Source of the DNA: Owenia fusiformis | Lineage: Eukaryota > Annelida > Polychaeta > Sabellida > Oweniidae | Length of the DNA: 64,000 nt | Assembly: GCA_903813345.2 (NCBI GenBank) | Contig: CAIIXF020000006.1 | Coordinates: 36,368,436 to 36,432,435 of the forward strand | Reading direction: 5' to 3' | Part shown: piece by piece, positions 1-12,000 of the stretch | Numbering within the stretch: position 1 is the stretch's first letter | Layout of the letters: the number at the start of each line of letters is the position of its first letter | The notes under the pieces: generated by a model | Seen by the model: only the letters and a program-made list of their open reading frames with translations | What the model was told of the DNA's origin: nothing | Database searches by the model: none | Position numbers and translations under genes: made by a program

Positions 1-104
1 AAATCAACCCAAACCTCGTGTTGGAAGGCTCGGGTCGGGTCACAAACAACTACTTACCAATTTCAAACAAACAACTACTTACCAATTTCAAGTCGGGTCA
101 GCAC

Positions 105-949
105 CACCCTATGCAGACAGAGCCTGTGGGAAATATTGGGTGCGGAGCAAATGAGCGGAGGGTGCGGAGCTAACGGTTATTTTTGAATTTAAATTTGGGA
201 TATTTCTGAAACTAAGCCGTTTTGGGACTTCAAATATACCAAGATATGTGTATTTGACACCAAATATCAATACAATTGTGAAAATAGTAGCGCAATTCAT
301 TCTATAGTGACGCAGTGTGCCTTAAACCTTTCCCAGACCTATATATTTTGAAATTATCCTTTTAATACTGAGTCCCCAGCATTCATAAAAAATGGTGTTC
401 AAGGTGGACTATCTATACAAATTATTTTTGCATCTTGGAAGCCAGGCAGTATCTGTGATTTTATAAAAATTCGGAAATTTTTTCAGATATGAGCCCCCTC
501 TAAATATTGGGTGCGGAGCAGCTCCATAAACGTAGCTCCGCACCCAATATTTAGAGGGGCTCATATCTGAAGAACATTTCCGAATTTTTATAAAATCACA
601 GATACTGCCTGGCTTCCAAGATGCAAAAATAATTTGCATGGGTAGTGTATCTTGAACACCATTTTTTATGAATGCTGGGGACGCAGTATTAAAAGGATAG
701 TCTCAAAATATATAGGTCTGGGAAATGTTTAAGGCACACTGCGTCGCTATAAAATGAATTGCACTACTATTTTCACAATTTTATTGATATTTGGTGTCAA
801 ATACACATATCTTTGTATATTTGAAGTCCCAAAACGGCTTAGTTTCAGAAATATCCCAATTTTAAATTCAAAAATGACCGTTAGCTCCGCACCCTCCGCT
901 CATTTGCGCCGCACCCAATATTTCCCACAGGCTCTGTCTGCATAGGGTG
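105..949. mobile_element. Foldback (long inverted repeat) element, about 845 bp
   Basis: The two halves are reverse complements of each other, centred near 526. The outer ends read CACCCTATGCAGACAGAG on the left and its complement on the right. Each arm is about 415 bp with small differences, for example around the block near 410 and its partner near 640. The centre is a near-perfect GGGTGCGGAGC palindrome. No transposase is visible, and short reading frames inside are symmetric shadows of the repeat. No clear target-site duplication could be fixed. Confidence 0.8.
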
Positions 950-2600
950 AGTACACTCAGGAATATCGTAAATCGTAAAATGCTTGATATTCCCGGCAAA
1001 AATGTCAAACATCTAGCTGGGCTATTTCTTGTATACATATAAATTATGAATGGAAAATAATTTACAGTTTTTCCCGAATGATTCAATGATAAGTTTCTAT
1101 CATTTTTCTTAAATCAAGGCATAATATGCAGTAATGCAGGCTTAATGAGTCTCATAATGAGCTATTTGTGGTTTGACAATAAAGTCAGATTCATTTTCCA
1201 TTTGTTTTGCCCCAACCCTAAATTACCTCATGTTCTGCACACTTTTTTGCCCGATCCAACCTGACTCATGACACCTCTAGTAACAAATAGGACAACAACA
1301 GAAGACTCTTATCTGACCCTTTTGTACTACTAAATACTGAGCTTGAATTCTATTGTCATTTCTAAAATATAATTTATGTGGTTGTCCCATCCCTCTGAGA
1401 TCTTAATCGGTTTATTTATGGCAACTTAAACTCTTATGAAGTCTGCAATCACTCTTAAAAACAATTTGTGAGTACAAAACTAAGCATTTCAATTATGAAA
1501 AAACCTACTTCAAAATCATAAAAATCAAAAAGTTGTCATATTATCAAAATATATGTGCTTGTTTATAAAAACAATCAATTTCAATCACTTATATATGACT
1601 ATTAATCAATAAATATGTTTACAATTGGTGCGGTTTTAGAAAAAAATATTTTCTGAATAAATCTTGAAAAGTCAAGATGACTTTTTAGTGTGACGTACGT
1701 ATGTAAAATCTATAAACATTTTTTCAAAATTGTCAGTTTTATGGTCACTTGATCTCTTGATTCAATTGTTAACTTCTTTCGATTCTCCTTGTTGCTAGGC
1801 AGTTTGTTTGCCCATTCTTACATCACAGATTTTGTAACCAATTAGAGATCGCACTTAAACATGATCATACTTCAAATAATGTACTTCTTATAAGCTTGCA
1901 TTTTTGAGAAATATAAATCAAAACAATTCAGAACAATTGATTATATAAGTAAATTTGACCTCATTACAACTGTTTGATACAAAATCCTTGACAAAGAACA
2001 CTACATTTAAACTTCTGTAGATGGAACACCTTTCATACCTCAAAAAGTGTTCCATTTTAAAAGGTGTTCCACCTTCAAAAGGTGTTCCACTTCAAAAAGA
2101 GTTCCACTTCAAAAAGCTGTTCCACATAAAAAGGTGTTCCTCTTATGAGGTGTTCCAATATCAATAAGGAAACTTGGAGAAAAGCTTCCATCCAAAATTA
2201 ATTCCCCAAAAAATTAATCATTCCATGAATCACATTGTTTAATACTAGTCTTCAATGAAAACTTCAAAAATATTTCTTCAAAAATAATTTGAATACCTCA
2301 AGTTTTGGGGGAACAATAAAATAAATGTCCTTAATGAGGAGACCTGTTTATGAAACATAATGTCAATACTGACAAACATAAAAGCAAAGTAAAAAACAAA
2401 GTTTGCGGTAATCAAATATACTGAGAGGTACAGCTGTAGTGATTAAAACCAAATAAACAAAATAATAAATCAATTGAAACAGATTGAGCAATTTACCAAT
2501 GTGTTTTGAAATATATGAGTTAGACTAAGAGAAAAAGAAACTCCAAGACCACAAAAGTTGTTCATTATTATAAATTTGGATACACTAAAAAGACATAGCT
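950..2600. other. AT-rich stretch with no recognisable gene
   Basis: No coding exon is visible on either strand. The only structure is a short degenerate tandem repeat at about 2020-2158 built on GGTGTTCCAC (roughly 20-bp units). Because the secreted-protein gene to the right is transcribed leftward, this is probably intron of that gene, but no further exon was recognised. Confidence 0.5.
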
Positions 2601-2606
2601 TTTTAC

Positions 2607-2652
2607 CTGACTGTAGGTCATTTACTTTTGTGATGAAGTCTTGTGGATTCCC
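2607..2652 (-). repeat. Partial duplicate of exon 4 (3' end plus splice donor)
   Basis: About 46 bases encode NPQDFITKVNDLQSG and end in a GT donor. They repeat the last codons of the exon ending at 2738 (NQQDFVTKVNELESG). The upstream part of that exon is not duplicated and the acceptor is weak. It may be a used alternative terminal part or a dead exon copy. Confidence 0.6.
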
Positions 2653-5600
2653 CCTCATCACATATTCCAGTATTTTAAAGCATCTTTTATAGTCTAATAC
2701 TAAGACCACTATAGCGTAAAAATACATAGCTCATTACCTGATTCTAGCTCATTAACCTTTGTGACGAAGTCTTGTTGATTGCCATCCGGTCTGTAGTTTT
2801 TCTGCCAATAAGTGGCCTGGTCGGTCAAGGAGAGCGGGATCTCGCTTTGGAAGGCTAAGTATAGTCTGGAATAATATACGCCATTATAGCACATCTAATT
2901 TAGATATCACAGATCTTTATTGAAATATAACATTTTGCAATTTAACAACTTATCAAAGAATATCATCAAATAAAAAAAGTTTATTTTATAGAATACAATT
3001 GATGTTTTGTTTCTTATACAGTAAATCCTGTATTTCTGAACACCTCTAAAATCTGAACAACTCTCAAAGTGAACACTTTTTCTGTCCCATTTCATTCATT
3101 TGCCATAGAATAGCATTGATAAAAACCTTGAAATGAGAACACCTGGCTGGTCCAAGAAGTATTTGGTAGGCCTATTTCTTTTTGAGAAAACACTGACACT
3201 TTGATATTTTATCACATGAACATTTAAAATGACTGACCACTTGTGGATTTGAAAATGAGCCTTAATTTTATATTGTATTGTGTTGTGTTGTATTGCATAG
3301 TATTGTATTGTATTGTATTATTGTACTTTATTGTTTTGTATAACTAGAATACTGTATTGTATTGTATTGCACTGTATTATATTGTTTTGTATTGTATTAT
3401 TGTACTGTATGATATTGTATTATGCTGTATTGTATTGCATTGTATTGTATTATATTGTATTATTGTATTGTATTTTGGTTACTGCCATAGTTTGGTGAGC
3501 AATACCTCTATCATTGGTGTACTCCCTAATTTTATGTATCTTACACTCCTCAGAGGAATCCAGTGTTCTTTTATGTGCACCAATACACAGACATACAAGA
3601 ACACACCACAGCTTTTTAAACGAGCTGTGAACAACAAGCTTAAATTTCCATCTTACCTTGCCGCAATCCCAGAGTAGAGTGGCTTTCTAAGGTCTTCCCA
3701 TGATGCACTCAGCCAATCAATATGGAAGTTACTCTTAATTTCATTATGTTTCTGCGTCATGCCACTCGTGGCAACCTGTGTTGTTTGGAATATAGCCTCA
3801 TCCACCTGAAATGTCACATTCTTATAAACAATGTCAAACAAAATGGGATTGCCTTTGAGGGAAATATGGGTCATTTTGGGTATTTAAGATATTGGCATGT
3901 TATGATCAGTATCAGGTCATCAGGTAATTACCCATGGAGGAATCACATCTTAAAATATGCCAATAACTTAAAGGGTGACGCATATCGTTTAGCAAATCGA
4001 ACGCTCGTTTCTGGTGTTGCTTACCGTTTAGTATAAAAGGCCCGATCCCGGAATAATACTCAAGGGTTCACAGGTTTGATGTGGTTGTGTCAACACCTCT
4101 AACTGTTATATAGCATAAGTATATTATAGATCGTCACACATTTATAAAAGGGTGATTTTTATTTTGACAAATCAATTCCAAATTTATGGGTGAAGTTTCA
4201 GGATCTTCTATTTGTGTATAATAAGGAAAAATTGGCATCTAAATTTCCCCATAACGTAATAGCACACAGCTTGGCATATGAAATATCCTACAAATGAAAC
4301 AAAGCAGTTCTAATACAAGGATTTATATTGGCTGTTGTACATGTACTGTTTGAACGCAATCACTCCATGGATAACATTTTCAAAATCATTATAAACGGAT
4401 TACTTTATCTCAAAGACAATTTCAATCAACTGGATTTTACAGAACTCCCCTTATTTCTTAAAAATGGACTGATCCAGTTGATTCGCCTGGAGCCGCCATA
4501 TTGTTTTTATACGGGATGCTTATCGGAACCCTTTAAGGGATATAGAGACCCATATGCATATAAATACTGTCGAAAAAATGGGACATATGGGAGAAAATGG
4601 GTCATTTTGGGTATTTAACATGTTAGCATGTAATTATCAGAATCAGGTCTCATATATCCATAAAAATCACATAAGAGAGGGAAATACCCCAGCATCAATG
4701 GATGAACCTCTAAAGGTTCATATTTACACGGAGATAAGGCTCATCCTTGAATTATGAGATATTCTCCCCTCTTGGAATCACATGTTAAATATATAAATAG
4801 TTTCATAAAGGTATATTCTATGATGTATGGCACATGACAACACAGCTGCTTATTTCTAAATATGTCTGAATCTTACATTCCTCCAATAGTTTCTGATGCT
4901 AAAATTGTTTGATTTTTTTGCTGAGAAAGTATTTGAAAGCAATCAAATCTACTTTAGCACTTATTAGTGCTTTAAAAGTAAAATTTGTCACCACTTGTCA
5001 TTTGTTACAGACACCATGTTACAGATGCTGAACACCATCCACAAAAAAGTTGGAGACTATAACAATATGTCACCACTTCTGGTGGTGACATAAAATCACC
5101 AAGTCAATTGAATGCAAGGTAAAATAAGAATGGAGAAACTTATAAAAAAGCAGAAATGTTGTGATATATTAGCCTTGCCCAAGTCAATATTTTTTACTTA
5201 AATCAAGATAATGCCTTGGTCACATTTGCTCTGATAAGTTTTAAAAATATTTCATTACTTTGCTTTAAATGAAGCCCTTAAACAATTGACTGATAACAAC
5301 TTAGTGCAAGGCTGTCATTAGCAAGTACATGTTGCCAGTTCAGAACTTGATTTAAAGTTAGAAGTGAAGAATAAACATTGATAGATTTCAGCACTTTATC
5401 ATGAGCTATCAGTATTTTAAATAAAAAACTTTGTTAGTCAGCTGTATATAGTCAATCATTGAATATAAAAAATGAATAATCCTGATTCAATAAGTGGTAG
5501 TCTCAGAGAAGTTCTTTAGTACTAATTACTCAAACTATAACATTTTGATATCTTTAAAAACTTCAAACTTCATGATAATGCTATAAAAAATTGAGAATTT

Positions 5601-6153
5601 TTATTTCCAAAATTGATAGACTTACCTGCCAAATTCCGCCATTATAACCTGATCTGTACGTCTTCGTATCTTTACCGTCAAGAGATTCCACGAAAGCTAG
5701 ACGACGTAGAAATAATTTATCATCAGGAAAGATGCAAGCACCCTCTATAATCTCTATAACCTCTTCTACGACATCTTCACCGGAAACATCTGCTGTCAAA
5801 CTTTTGTCGATACCAAGTACACCCCCCTGCGGAAAATGCAATATATAATCGATATTCGTAATCAATATCAGTAATCGTATATTTACTAAATGCGATTATT
5901 CTTAAATTCAAATATTTCAATCATCATGTATTTCAATTTAACTAAATGTTAATCATTTCTGATTTTTTTTCTACTTTTTCAAAAAAATTCAAAATCTAAG
6001 TTTTAATTTATTTTAAGATTAATTTTTTCAAGTATTTATGTTGATTAATTGCATTTAATTAGTTTTTTAATTATTTGAACTTATTGCACAAAAATTAGAA
6101 AAAATGCATCTTACCAACAGTGCTATGAAGCACACGGCCAAGAACTTCGTCAT
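2607..6153 (-). CDS. Secreted protein with SLT/lysozyme-like motifs, 5' exons of a larger gene
   Basis: Exons on the minus strand: 6153-6115 (ATG, signal peptide MTKFLAVCFIALL), 5826-5626, 3805-3657 and 2865-2738. All have GT-AG borders and matching phases. The encoded segment has LRRLAFVES followed by YRSGYNGGIWQV. The Glu-Ser pair and the GxxQ motif resemble motifs I and II of SLT-type transglycosylase/lysozyme folds; this assignment is inference. Later residues include DLRKPLYSGIAARLYLAF and a DQATYWQKNYRP region. I recall similar N-terminal regions in marine-invertebrate proteins that continue into a von Willebrand A domain; no such exon is seen here, so the gene probably continues left of the window. 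A partial copy of the fourth exon's 3' end lies at about 2652-2607. Function otherwise unknown. Confidence 0.72.
3022..3165. repeat. Dispersed Tigger/pogo-like repeat fragment
   Basis: It begins ACAGTAAATCCTGTATTTCT and carries recurring GAACACCT motifs. Related sequence recurs at about 22532-22740, 29640-29996, 31340-31705 and 33095-33440. The CAGTnnAnCCTGT terminus resembles pogo/Tigger family ends; family assignment is inference. Confidence 0.45.
3266..3478. repeat. TATTG microsatellite in intron
   Basis: Imperfect tandem TATTG pentamers fill this span. Reading frames through it are low-complexity and not coding. A reverse-complement ACAAT run occurs at about 15572-15612. Confidence 0.85.
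4985..5098. repeat. Dispersed non-coding repeat (TGTCACCACC family)
   Basis: The block runs from a TGTCACCACTTGTCATTTGT-like start to a GGTGGTGACAT end and includes AAAAAGTTGGAGACTATAAC. Related copies occur at about 8375-8515, 21515-21632, 50288-50350 and at the extreme right edge near 63968. Ends are partly inverted (GTCACCAC/GTGGTGAC), so it may be a MITE. Confidence 0.5.
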
Positions 6154-7369
6154 ATTGAAGTCCAAACAATGTAAGATAAAAATATCAATGTTAAATTCTT
6201 AATAAGTGTTTTTATCTGATGATTTCTTTACATATGTCATAAGATACAATGCCTGGTCAATTGGGAGAGCCCATTCTTTAAAGAAAGGGGGTGTTTAAAA
6301 AATAACAAAAAACATATTTTTAAATAAAAAAATAAAATAATACCCAAAAATGCAAAATCAAGTTTTTTGTGGACATTTTCTGTTTTAAACAAACATATTT
6401 TTTGCATCCAAATTAGTTTTTTTTTTATGAAACACAGACACTTGTTTTTATCTAAAACTAAATGATAAGTGACAGGATCTGAGATCACCCCTTTAAATGG
6501 ACTGATCTGATTTGTTACATGCAAATGTATTTGTTATATTATTGACGTCAAGGACTTTGTTTTAAACAATGCTTTAAGTGGACAACATTTGGAGCACTCT
6601 CAAAAATTTTTTATACATAGATGTGGCAAACATACACAATTGATATCATTGGATTAATATAAGTTGAAATATCATTTCAAATTATGAGTTGCTCTTTTAA
6701 CTGATGCGAGTCTGAATTGATGGGCTTTTTTACTTTTATATTTGGGATGTTTTTATATGTGATGTTGTTCTATAGAGGTGATAAAATATGTATAGTGTAC
6801 TGAATTTGCTCTTATCATGGCATCCACTCTCCTTTGAAAATTTGCAAAAATCTTCAAATTAAATTTTCACCAAAGTACCAATAAAAGGGTATGGTCGTTT
6901 GTCATTTTAGTACTACATGTACTTAAATATGCCAAATTAAGTTAACTAAAACAATTACAAAGAACAAACAAATACTGTTGCAAAAATGATTGTTAATACA
7001 TTCAGAATTTAACTAAAAATCTGAACATGACCCGAGCCCTTGGAACAACCTATCTGATTATTTACATATTAACTAACACGCCATAGAAACCGGCAAAAAA
7101 ATGTTTGATGAGATGTATATGTCAAAAACACAGTCACCAAGTATTCGCTAAATAAAGAATTTGTAACTTTAAGGTACTTTAGTATTTGAACATGTCTCAA
7201 ATAGACATTCACTGATAAGAAAAACAAAGAAAATTTGTAACATTTAAATCATGTTTGTTTTAAGACGTGATATTCAACATATAACAATGCATTAAAGATT
7301 TGAGAATTTCATGATTTATATGAAATCGACTCGTACAATCATCTCGTAAAGAGAATTTAAAAATTACGA

Positions 7370-7592
7370 GTCTATTGACGTCATTTCATATGCTTTGTTC
7401 AGAGGTCTGGGCCACCAATAAACTTAGTGCTTTTAAAGAAAATATTTTATTTCAATGATTAGATAAATAGAAATAATTAAATCACACTGTGTCTATTGAC
7501 GTCATTTCATATGCTTTGTTCAGAGGTCTGGGCCACTAATAAACTTGGTTATTTTATTTCAATGATTAAATAAATAGAAATAATTAAATCAC
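7370..7592. repeat. Two-copy direct tandem duplication, about 120 bp
   Basis: The block starting TCTATTGACGTCATTTCATA is repeated from 7491, including the GGTCTGGGCCAC segment and the following AT-rich tail. The second copy lacks part of the AT-rich middle. Confidence 0.8.
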
Positions 7593-7687
7593 ATGGTGTC
7601 TACCTGTTGTACATTATGAATTACTATTATGTCTCAAATTAAAAAAATTTGTAGTTATGTTACCAATTATCAATTTCAATAACATAG

Positions 7688-8107
7688 ATGCGAGTAGGAA
7701 GTTACCAATTTCACCACCAGGTGGCTCGTTCAGGTCAAAAAACATGGCGGGTAGAGTAGAAAGTTCCCTTTAGCTTAAATTACATCTGTTTAATGGTTCA
7801 ATTTTCATATAACCCTTATGTATCTAATAGTTATGAAAATTATAATATGTCTAGTAAAGGAAAATGTTATCTGTCCAATACAAGGAAAGATATTTCTCTT
7901 TTTGTGATTTTGTAACATGGGGTCTCTGGGGAATCAACCCGAACTAGAAGTCACATTTTCAAAACAAATTTAATTTTCAAAGTTAAAATACAATTTTCGA
8001 AACCATATTTCTAGAAGTACTTTTACACTTAGATTTCAAATATGACATCAGTTTGACTGAATTTTGAATATTTAATGACGTAAATCAAGATGATTTCTAC
8101 TCGCACC
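7688..8107. mobile_element. MITE with ATGCGAGTAG termini, copy 1
   Basis: Short inverted termini (ATGCGAGTAG on the left, CTACTCGCA on the right) bound a non-coding block containing CACCAGGTGGCT and an ATGGGGTCT segment. A second copy lies at 48001-48404 in the same orientation. No coding capacity. Confidence 0.6.
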
Positions 8108-8374
8108 TAGTCTATTAATTTTGTTACCAATACCAATTTCAATTATGTTACCGATTTCCAGTTTCAAAAATATACTTTTATTATATTGTACATAAAATTA
8201 TTGGGGTTGAGCTGACTAAGGGTTGGGCTGACCAGTCTGGTTTAACTCAATTAGGTCGATTTGACTTAGGGTTGTGTTGACCAGGGAGCAAGTCATTTGG
8301 TACCTCCAAATAAACAACTTTTTGGTGTGAACAATTTTGAAATGTGTATGCAATTTCATATTTTTTATCAAGGC

Positions 8375-8515
8375 ATTAACATGCAAAATGTCACCACCTG
8401 CTATTTCTTACAGATTGCCAAATGCCGAACAGCAACCACTGAACCTTGAACAGCATCCACAAAAAAGTTTGGAGACTATAACAATATGTCACCTCTTTGG
8501 TGGTGACATAACATG
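8375..8515. repeat. Dispersed TGTCACCACC-family repeat, second copy
   Basis: Same block as at 4985-5098, with ATGCAAAATGTCACCACCTG at the start and TTGGTGGTGACAT at the end. Confidence 0.5.
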
Positions 8516-8614
8516 GCTTAAAAGTAATTTTGGAATTCTCAAATGGGTCCAGTACCCAGACAATTGTCATTGACACTACTGATAACATAAGTTATAATGT
8601 ATTTTCATTTTGTT

Positions 8615-8620
8615 TTTATT
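8615..8620 (-). promoter_or_regulatory. Candidate poly(A) signal for INTS5
   Basis: AATAAA on the minus strand about 470 nt past the INTS5 stop codon, in an AT-rich stretch. Position is plausible; use is inferred. Confidence 0.35.
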
Positions 8621-9085
8621 TATGTCAAACTGAATCACTATCTTTGTGAGTAAACTAGAGATAATTGTATATATACCATATGTCATATGCAGTACAAGGG
8701 GTGAGCAAAAAGTAATTGAATGCATTTAACACAGATGGCTCAATATTGATTTTTTCACCAATCATCAATAATCATTACTGGCCCTCTGGACCTGTACCCC
8801 CTTTATGGTTATCTCAGTGGTCCCTTTCAGCTAACTGAATATGTATTACTTAAAATGATCAAATGAAGATCAAGATCAAGATGAAGATCAAGGAGATTGG
8901 CCCATTAAATATGTCTTTTGCCTATGTAGAATTGAACAGCCCTTGTATACCCTGTGCTTGTATATAGTTTGATAGAAATGCTATCAAGTCAGGAACTTAA
9001 AATACAACAGGGCTACAGTGTTTGGATAATCAAGGAGATCTGTAAAGTAAGGGCCTTTATAAGGGGCTCCATACAAGTCAAAGAT

Positions 9086-12000
9086 TTAAGTCTTTTGAAA
9101 GAACAGTGGATAGTAATGTCCAAGTTTATCTATATCTGCATGCATCAAGTTCTGTATAAGAGCCATGAAGTTTGTAGCACAGCCAGGCAGAAGCGTGGGT
9201 GTCTCGCTGGTCAGATTATCTGGATTCTCCTGAAATACAAACATGTTTATTCCTTCAATGACTTTTTTTCTAGGTTCAAATTTCAGTCTTTCAAAAACAC
9301 CTACACTTTACTTGAATCAAATAGAAATCACAACACATTCAAATAGAAATCACAACACATTCAAATACTGAGGTACAAATTAAATCAATTTAAGCAAAAC
9401 GCAAATGTTGAGCTTAAAAGCAATTTTCTGTAAGAAACTTTTTTTTGTATCAAAAACACCCACATTTCTACTTGAACAATTCATAATTCATAGACTATCA
9501 CCAAGGTACCATTAAATCAATTTAAGTGGTTAAAAGTTGTTTTTGAATGTATTGTTATTTACAATTTACTTGTTATTCATTTTTAGTTCTGCTTACTACT
9601 AATACAGGAAGAGAAATAACTGATTTCAATAATGCATCAATCAAAGTTTTGAGTGAAAAACCCTCATGGTAAAAGGTGGGAATTTTGAAAAAATAAAAAT
9701 TGGGCTATCCAATTCACTACCCTGGGAGCAACCTAGTGCGTCAAGAGCAATCATAGCTGGTCAAATGCAGGTGCATAGTCATTACATCAGATTATATCAT
9801 CAGATTACAAGGAATATACATTCCAAAAGTCACGACTCCCATGATGAAGTGCAATGTAAAATTCCGCTCCTGTGGACAATACTGCTTGACAAATTCCATG
9901 TGATGTCCTATTGATAATATGGTTGTCGCATAAATGTGTGTATGTGAAAGAAAATATATGTAGCGCCCTCTATATGAAGTGTTTTGTATTAAAAGACTTA
10001 CCTTGATAAAAGCCCAGACATTGGTTAAGAGGAGGAACACTTTGAATGGAGACACATGATGGAAAAAATATATGTAGCGCCCTCTATATGAAGACTTACC
10101 TTGATGAAGGCCCAGACATTGGTCAGGAGGAGGAAAACTTTGAATGGAGATACATGACGGAAAAATTCAGCAATAAAACACAATGGTTGAGGAAGAAGGT
10201 TGCCCTGGAAACAAAACAAAAATAACCAGAACAACGGCAACGCCAAAGCGTAGCGAATCCCATCGAACAGCCATGGATGGCATTTTTGCAAACAAAGTAT
10301 ATAGCAAAAATGGTAGCCATTTTTCAAAATGGCCGCCTTCTTCCAAAAGTGTCATTAGACCATGTGCCATGCTTATAGTATTCATATACTAAATATGAAC
10401 AAAATCGCTCCACTACTTTTCAAGTTATAGTAAAAAACATTAAAATGGCGGCCATTTTTCAAAATGGCCACCTTCTACCAAAAATGCCATAAGACAGTGT
10501 GCCGTGCTTATAGTATTTACATACCAAATATAAACAAAATCGCTCTACTACTTTTCGAGTTATAGTAAAATACGTTAAAATGGCGGCCATTTTGAAAAAT
10601 GACCGCCTTCTACCAAAAGTGTCATTAGACAGTGTGCCATGCTTACAGTATTCACATACCAAATATGAACAAAATCGCTTCACTACTTTTCGAGTTATAG
10701 TAAAATACGTTAAAATGGCGGCCATTTTTCAAAATATTTTTCAAAATGGCCGCCTTCTTTCAAAAGTGTCATAGGACAGTGTGTCATGCTTATAGTATCC
10801 ACATACCAAATATGAACAAAATTGCTCCACTACTTTTCGAGTTATAGTAAATTACGTTAAAATGGTGGCCATTTTGAAAAATGGCCGCCTTCTACCAAAA
10901 GTGTCATTAGACAGTGTGCCATGCTTATAGTATTCACATACCAAATATGAACAAAATCGCTTCACTACTTTTCGAGTTATAGTAGAATACGTTAAAATGG
11001 CTGCCTTCTACCAAAAGTGTCTTTAGACAGTGTGCAATGTTTATAGTATTCACAAACCAAATATGAACAAAATCGCTCCACTACTTTTCGAGTTACAGCA
11101 AAAATCGTAAAATAACGAGTAAAGGCCGTCATTTTTCAAGATGGCTGCCATGTGCTTCTTTAATATCTACATTTCTAGCTTTATTGATGTCCTATATCAT
11201 TTTTTTACATCTAAAACATATTGCTATTACAGTTTACATATTGCACCTAAATTACTGTAAATTCGGCACTAAAATGGCCGCCATTTTGAAATGAGCGGCC
11301 ATTTTAAAAATCGGCTTTCGAGCAGAACTTCTACCCCATAGGGTATATGTGTACAAAATATGAACAAAATCGGGCCAACGGTATTTGAGTTATTGCCCGG
11401 ACGGACGTACGTACGGACGGACGGACGGACGGACGTACGGACGGACGGACGGACGGACGGACGGAGGCGTTCCCTATATCCCTCCAAACTTTGTTCGATG
11501 GGATAAATATGATTTCTCTCTAGAGTAAATGATCGCTTGTAATTAATGTCAATATTAAGCTGAAATAAAATGAAGCTCCAAAAATGACAACAAATTAATC
11601 ATTATGATAAAGGATCACAATCAAACAATTGTGTACAAATGTCAAATATTTTCATTTGGTGATAGGGGTGGGGGGGGACTTAAATGTCAAAACAATGTTT
11701 GCCCTCCTAAGAATTTTTGTCATGATTATTATGTTTTTTTAACCTAGGAATAATCAAAATACAACAGGTCTTAAAATAGATGTCATTATTATTATAAATA
11801 AATAAATAAATATATTAACATGCAACCTCAAAAACATGATATAGTACTTACCTTGGCCATGAACTCAAGAAGTCTGTTAGATTCACGGAGATACTGCTCA
11901 GACTGGGGGGAATCGGTGGTGTTCTTATCTCTACAGGACACCCAGTAATTAACCTGAACAGCAACTAGTCCACGTAACAATGGAGAACTTTTAGCAATGG

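Larger units (their letters stand above)
6154..9085. other. Intergenic region upstream of the secreted-protein gene
   Basis: It lies between the INTS5 stop codon and the signal-peptide exon, both genes on the minus strand. It holds a tandem duplication (7370-7592), a MITE (7688-8107), a dispersed repeat (8375-8515) and a likely INTS5 poly(A) signal. No promoter element could be assigned with confidence. Confidence 0.5.

Noticed and set aside
3313-3677. Cys/Leu/Tyr-rich reading frames
   Set aside because: Translations of the TATTG microsatellite.
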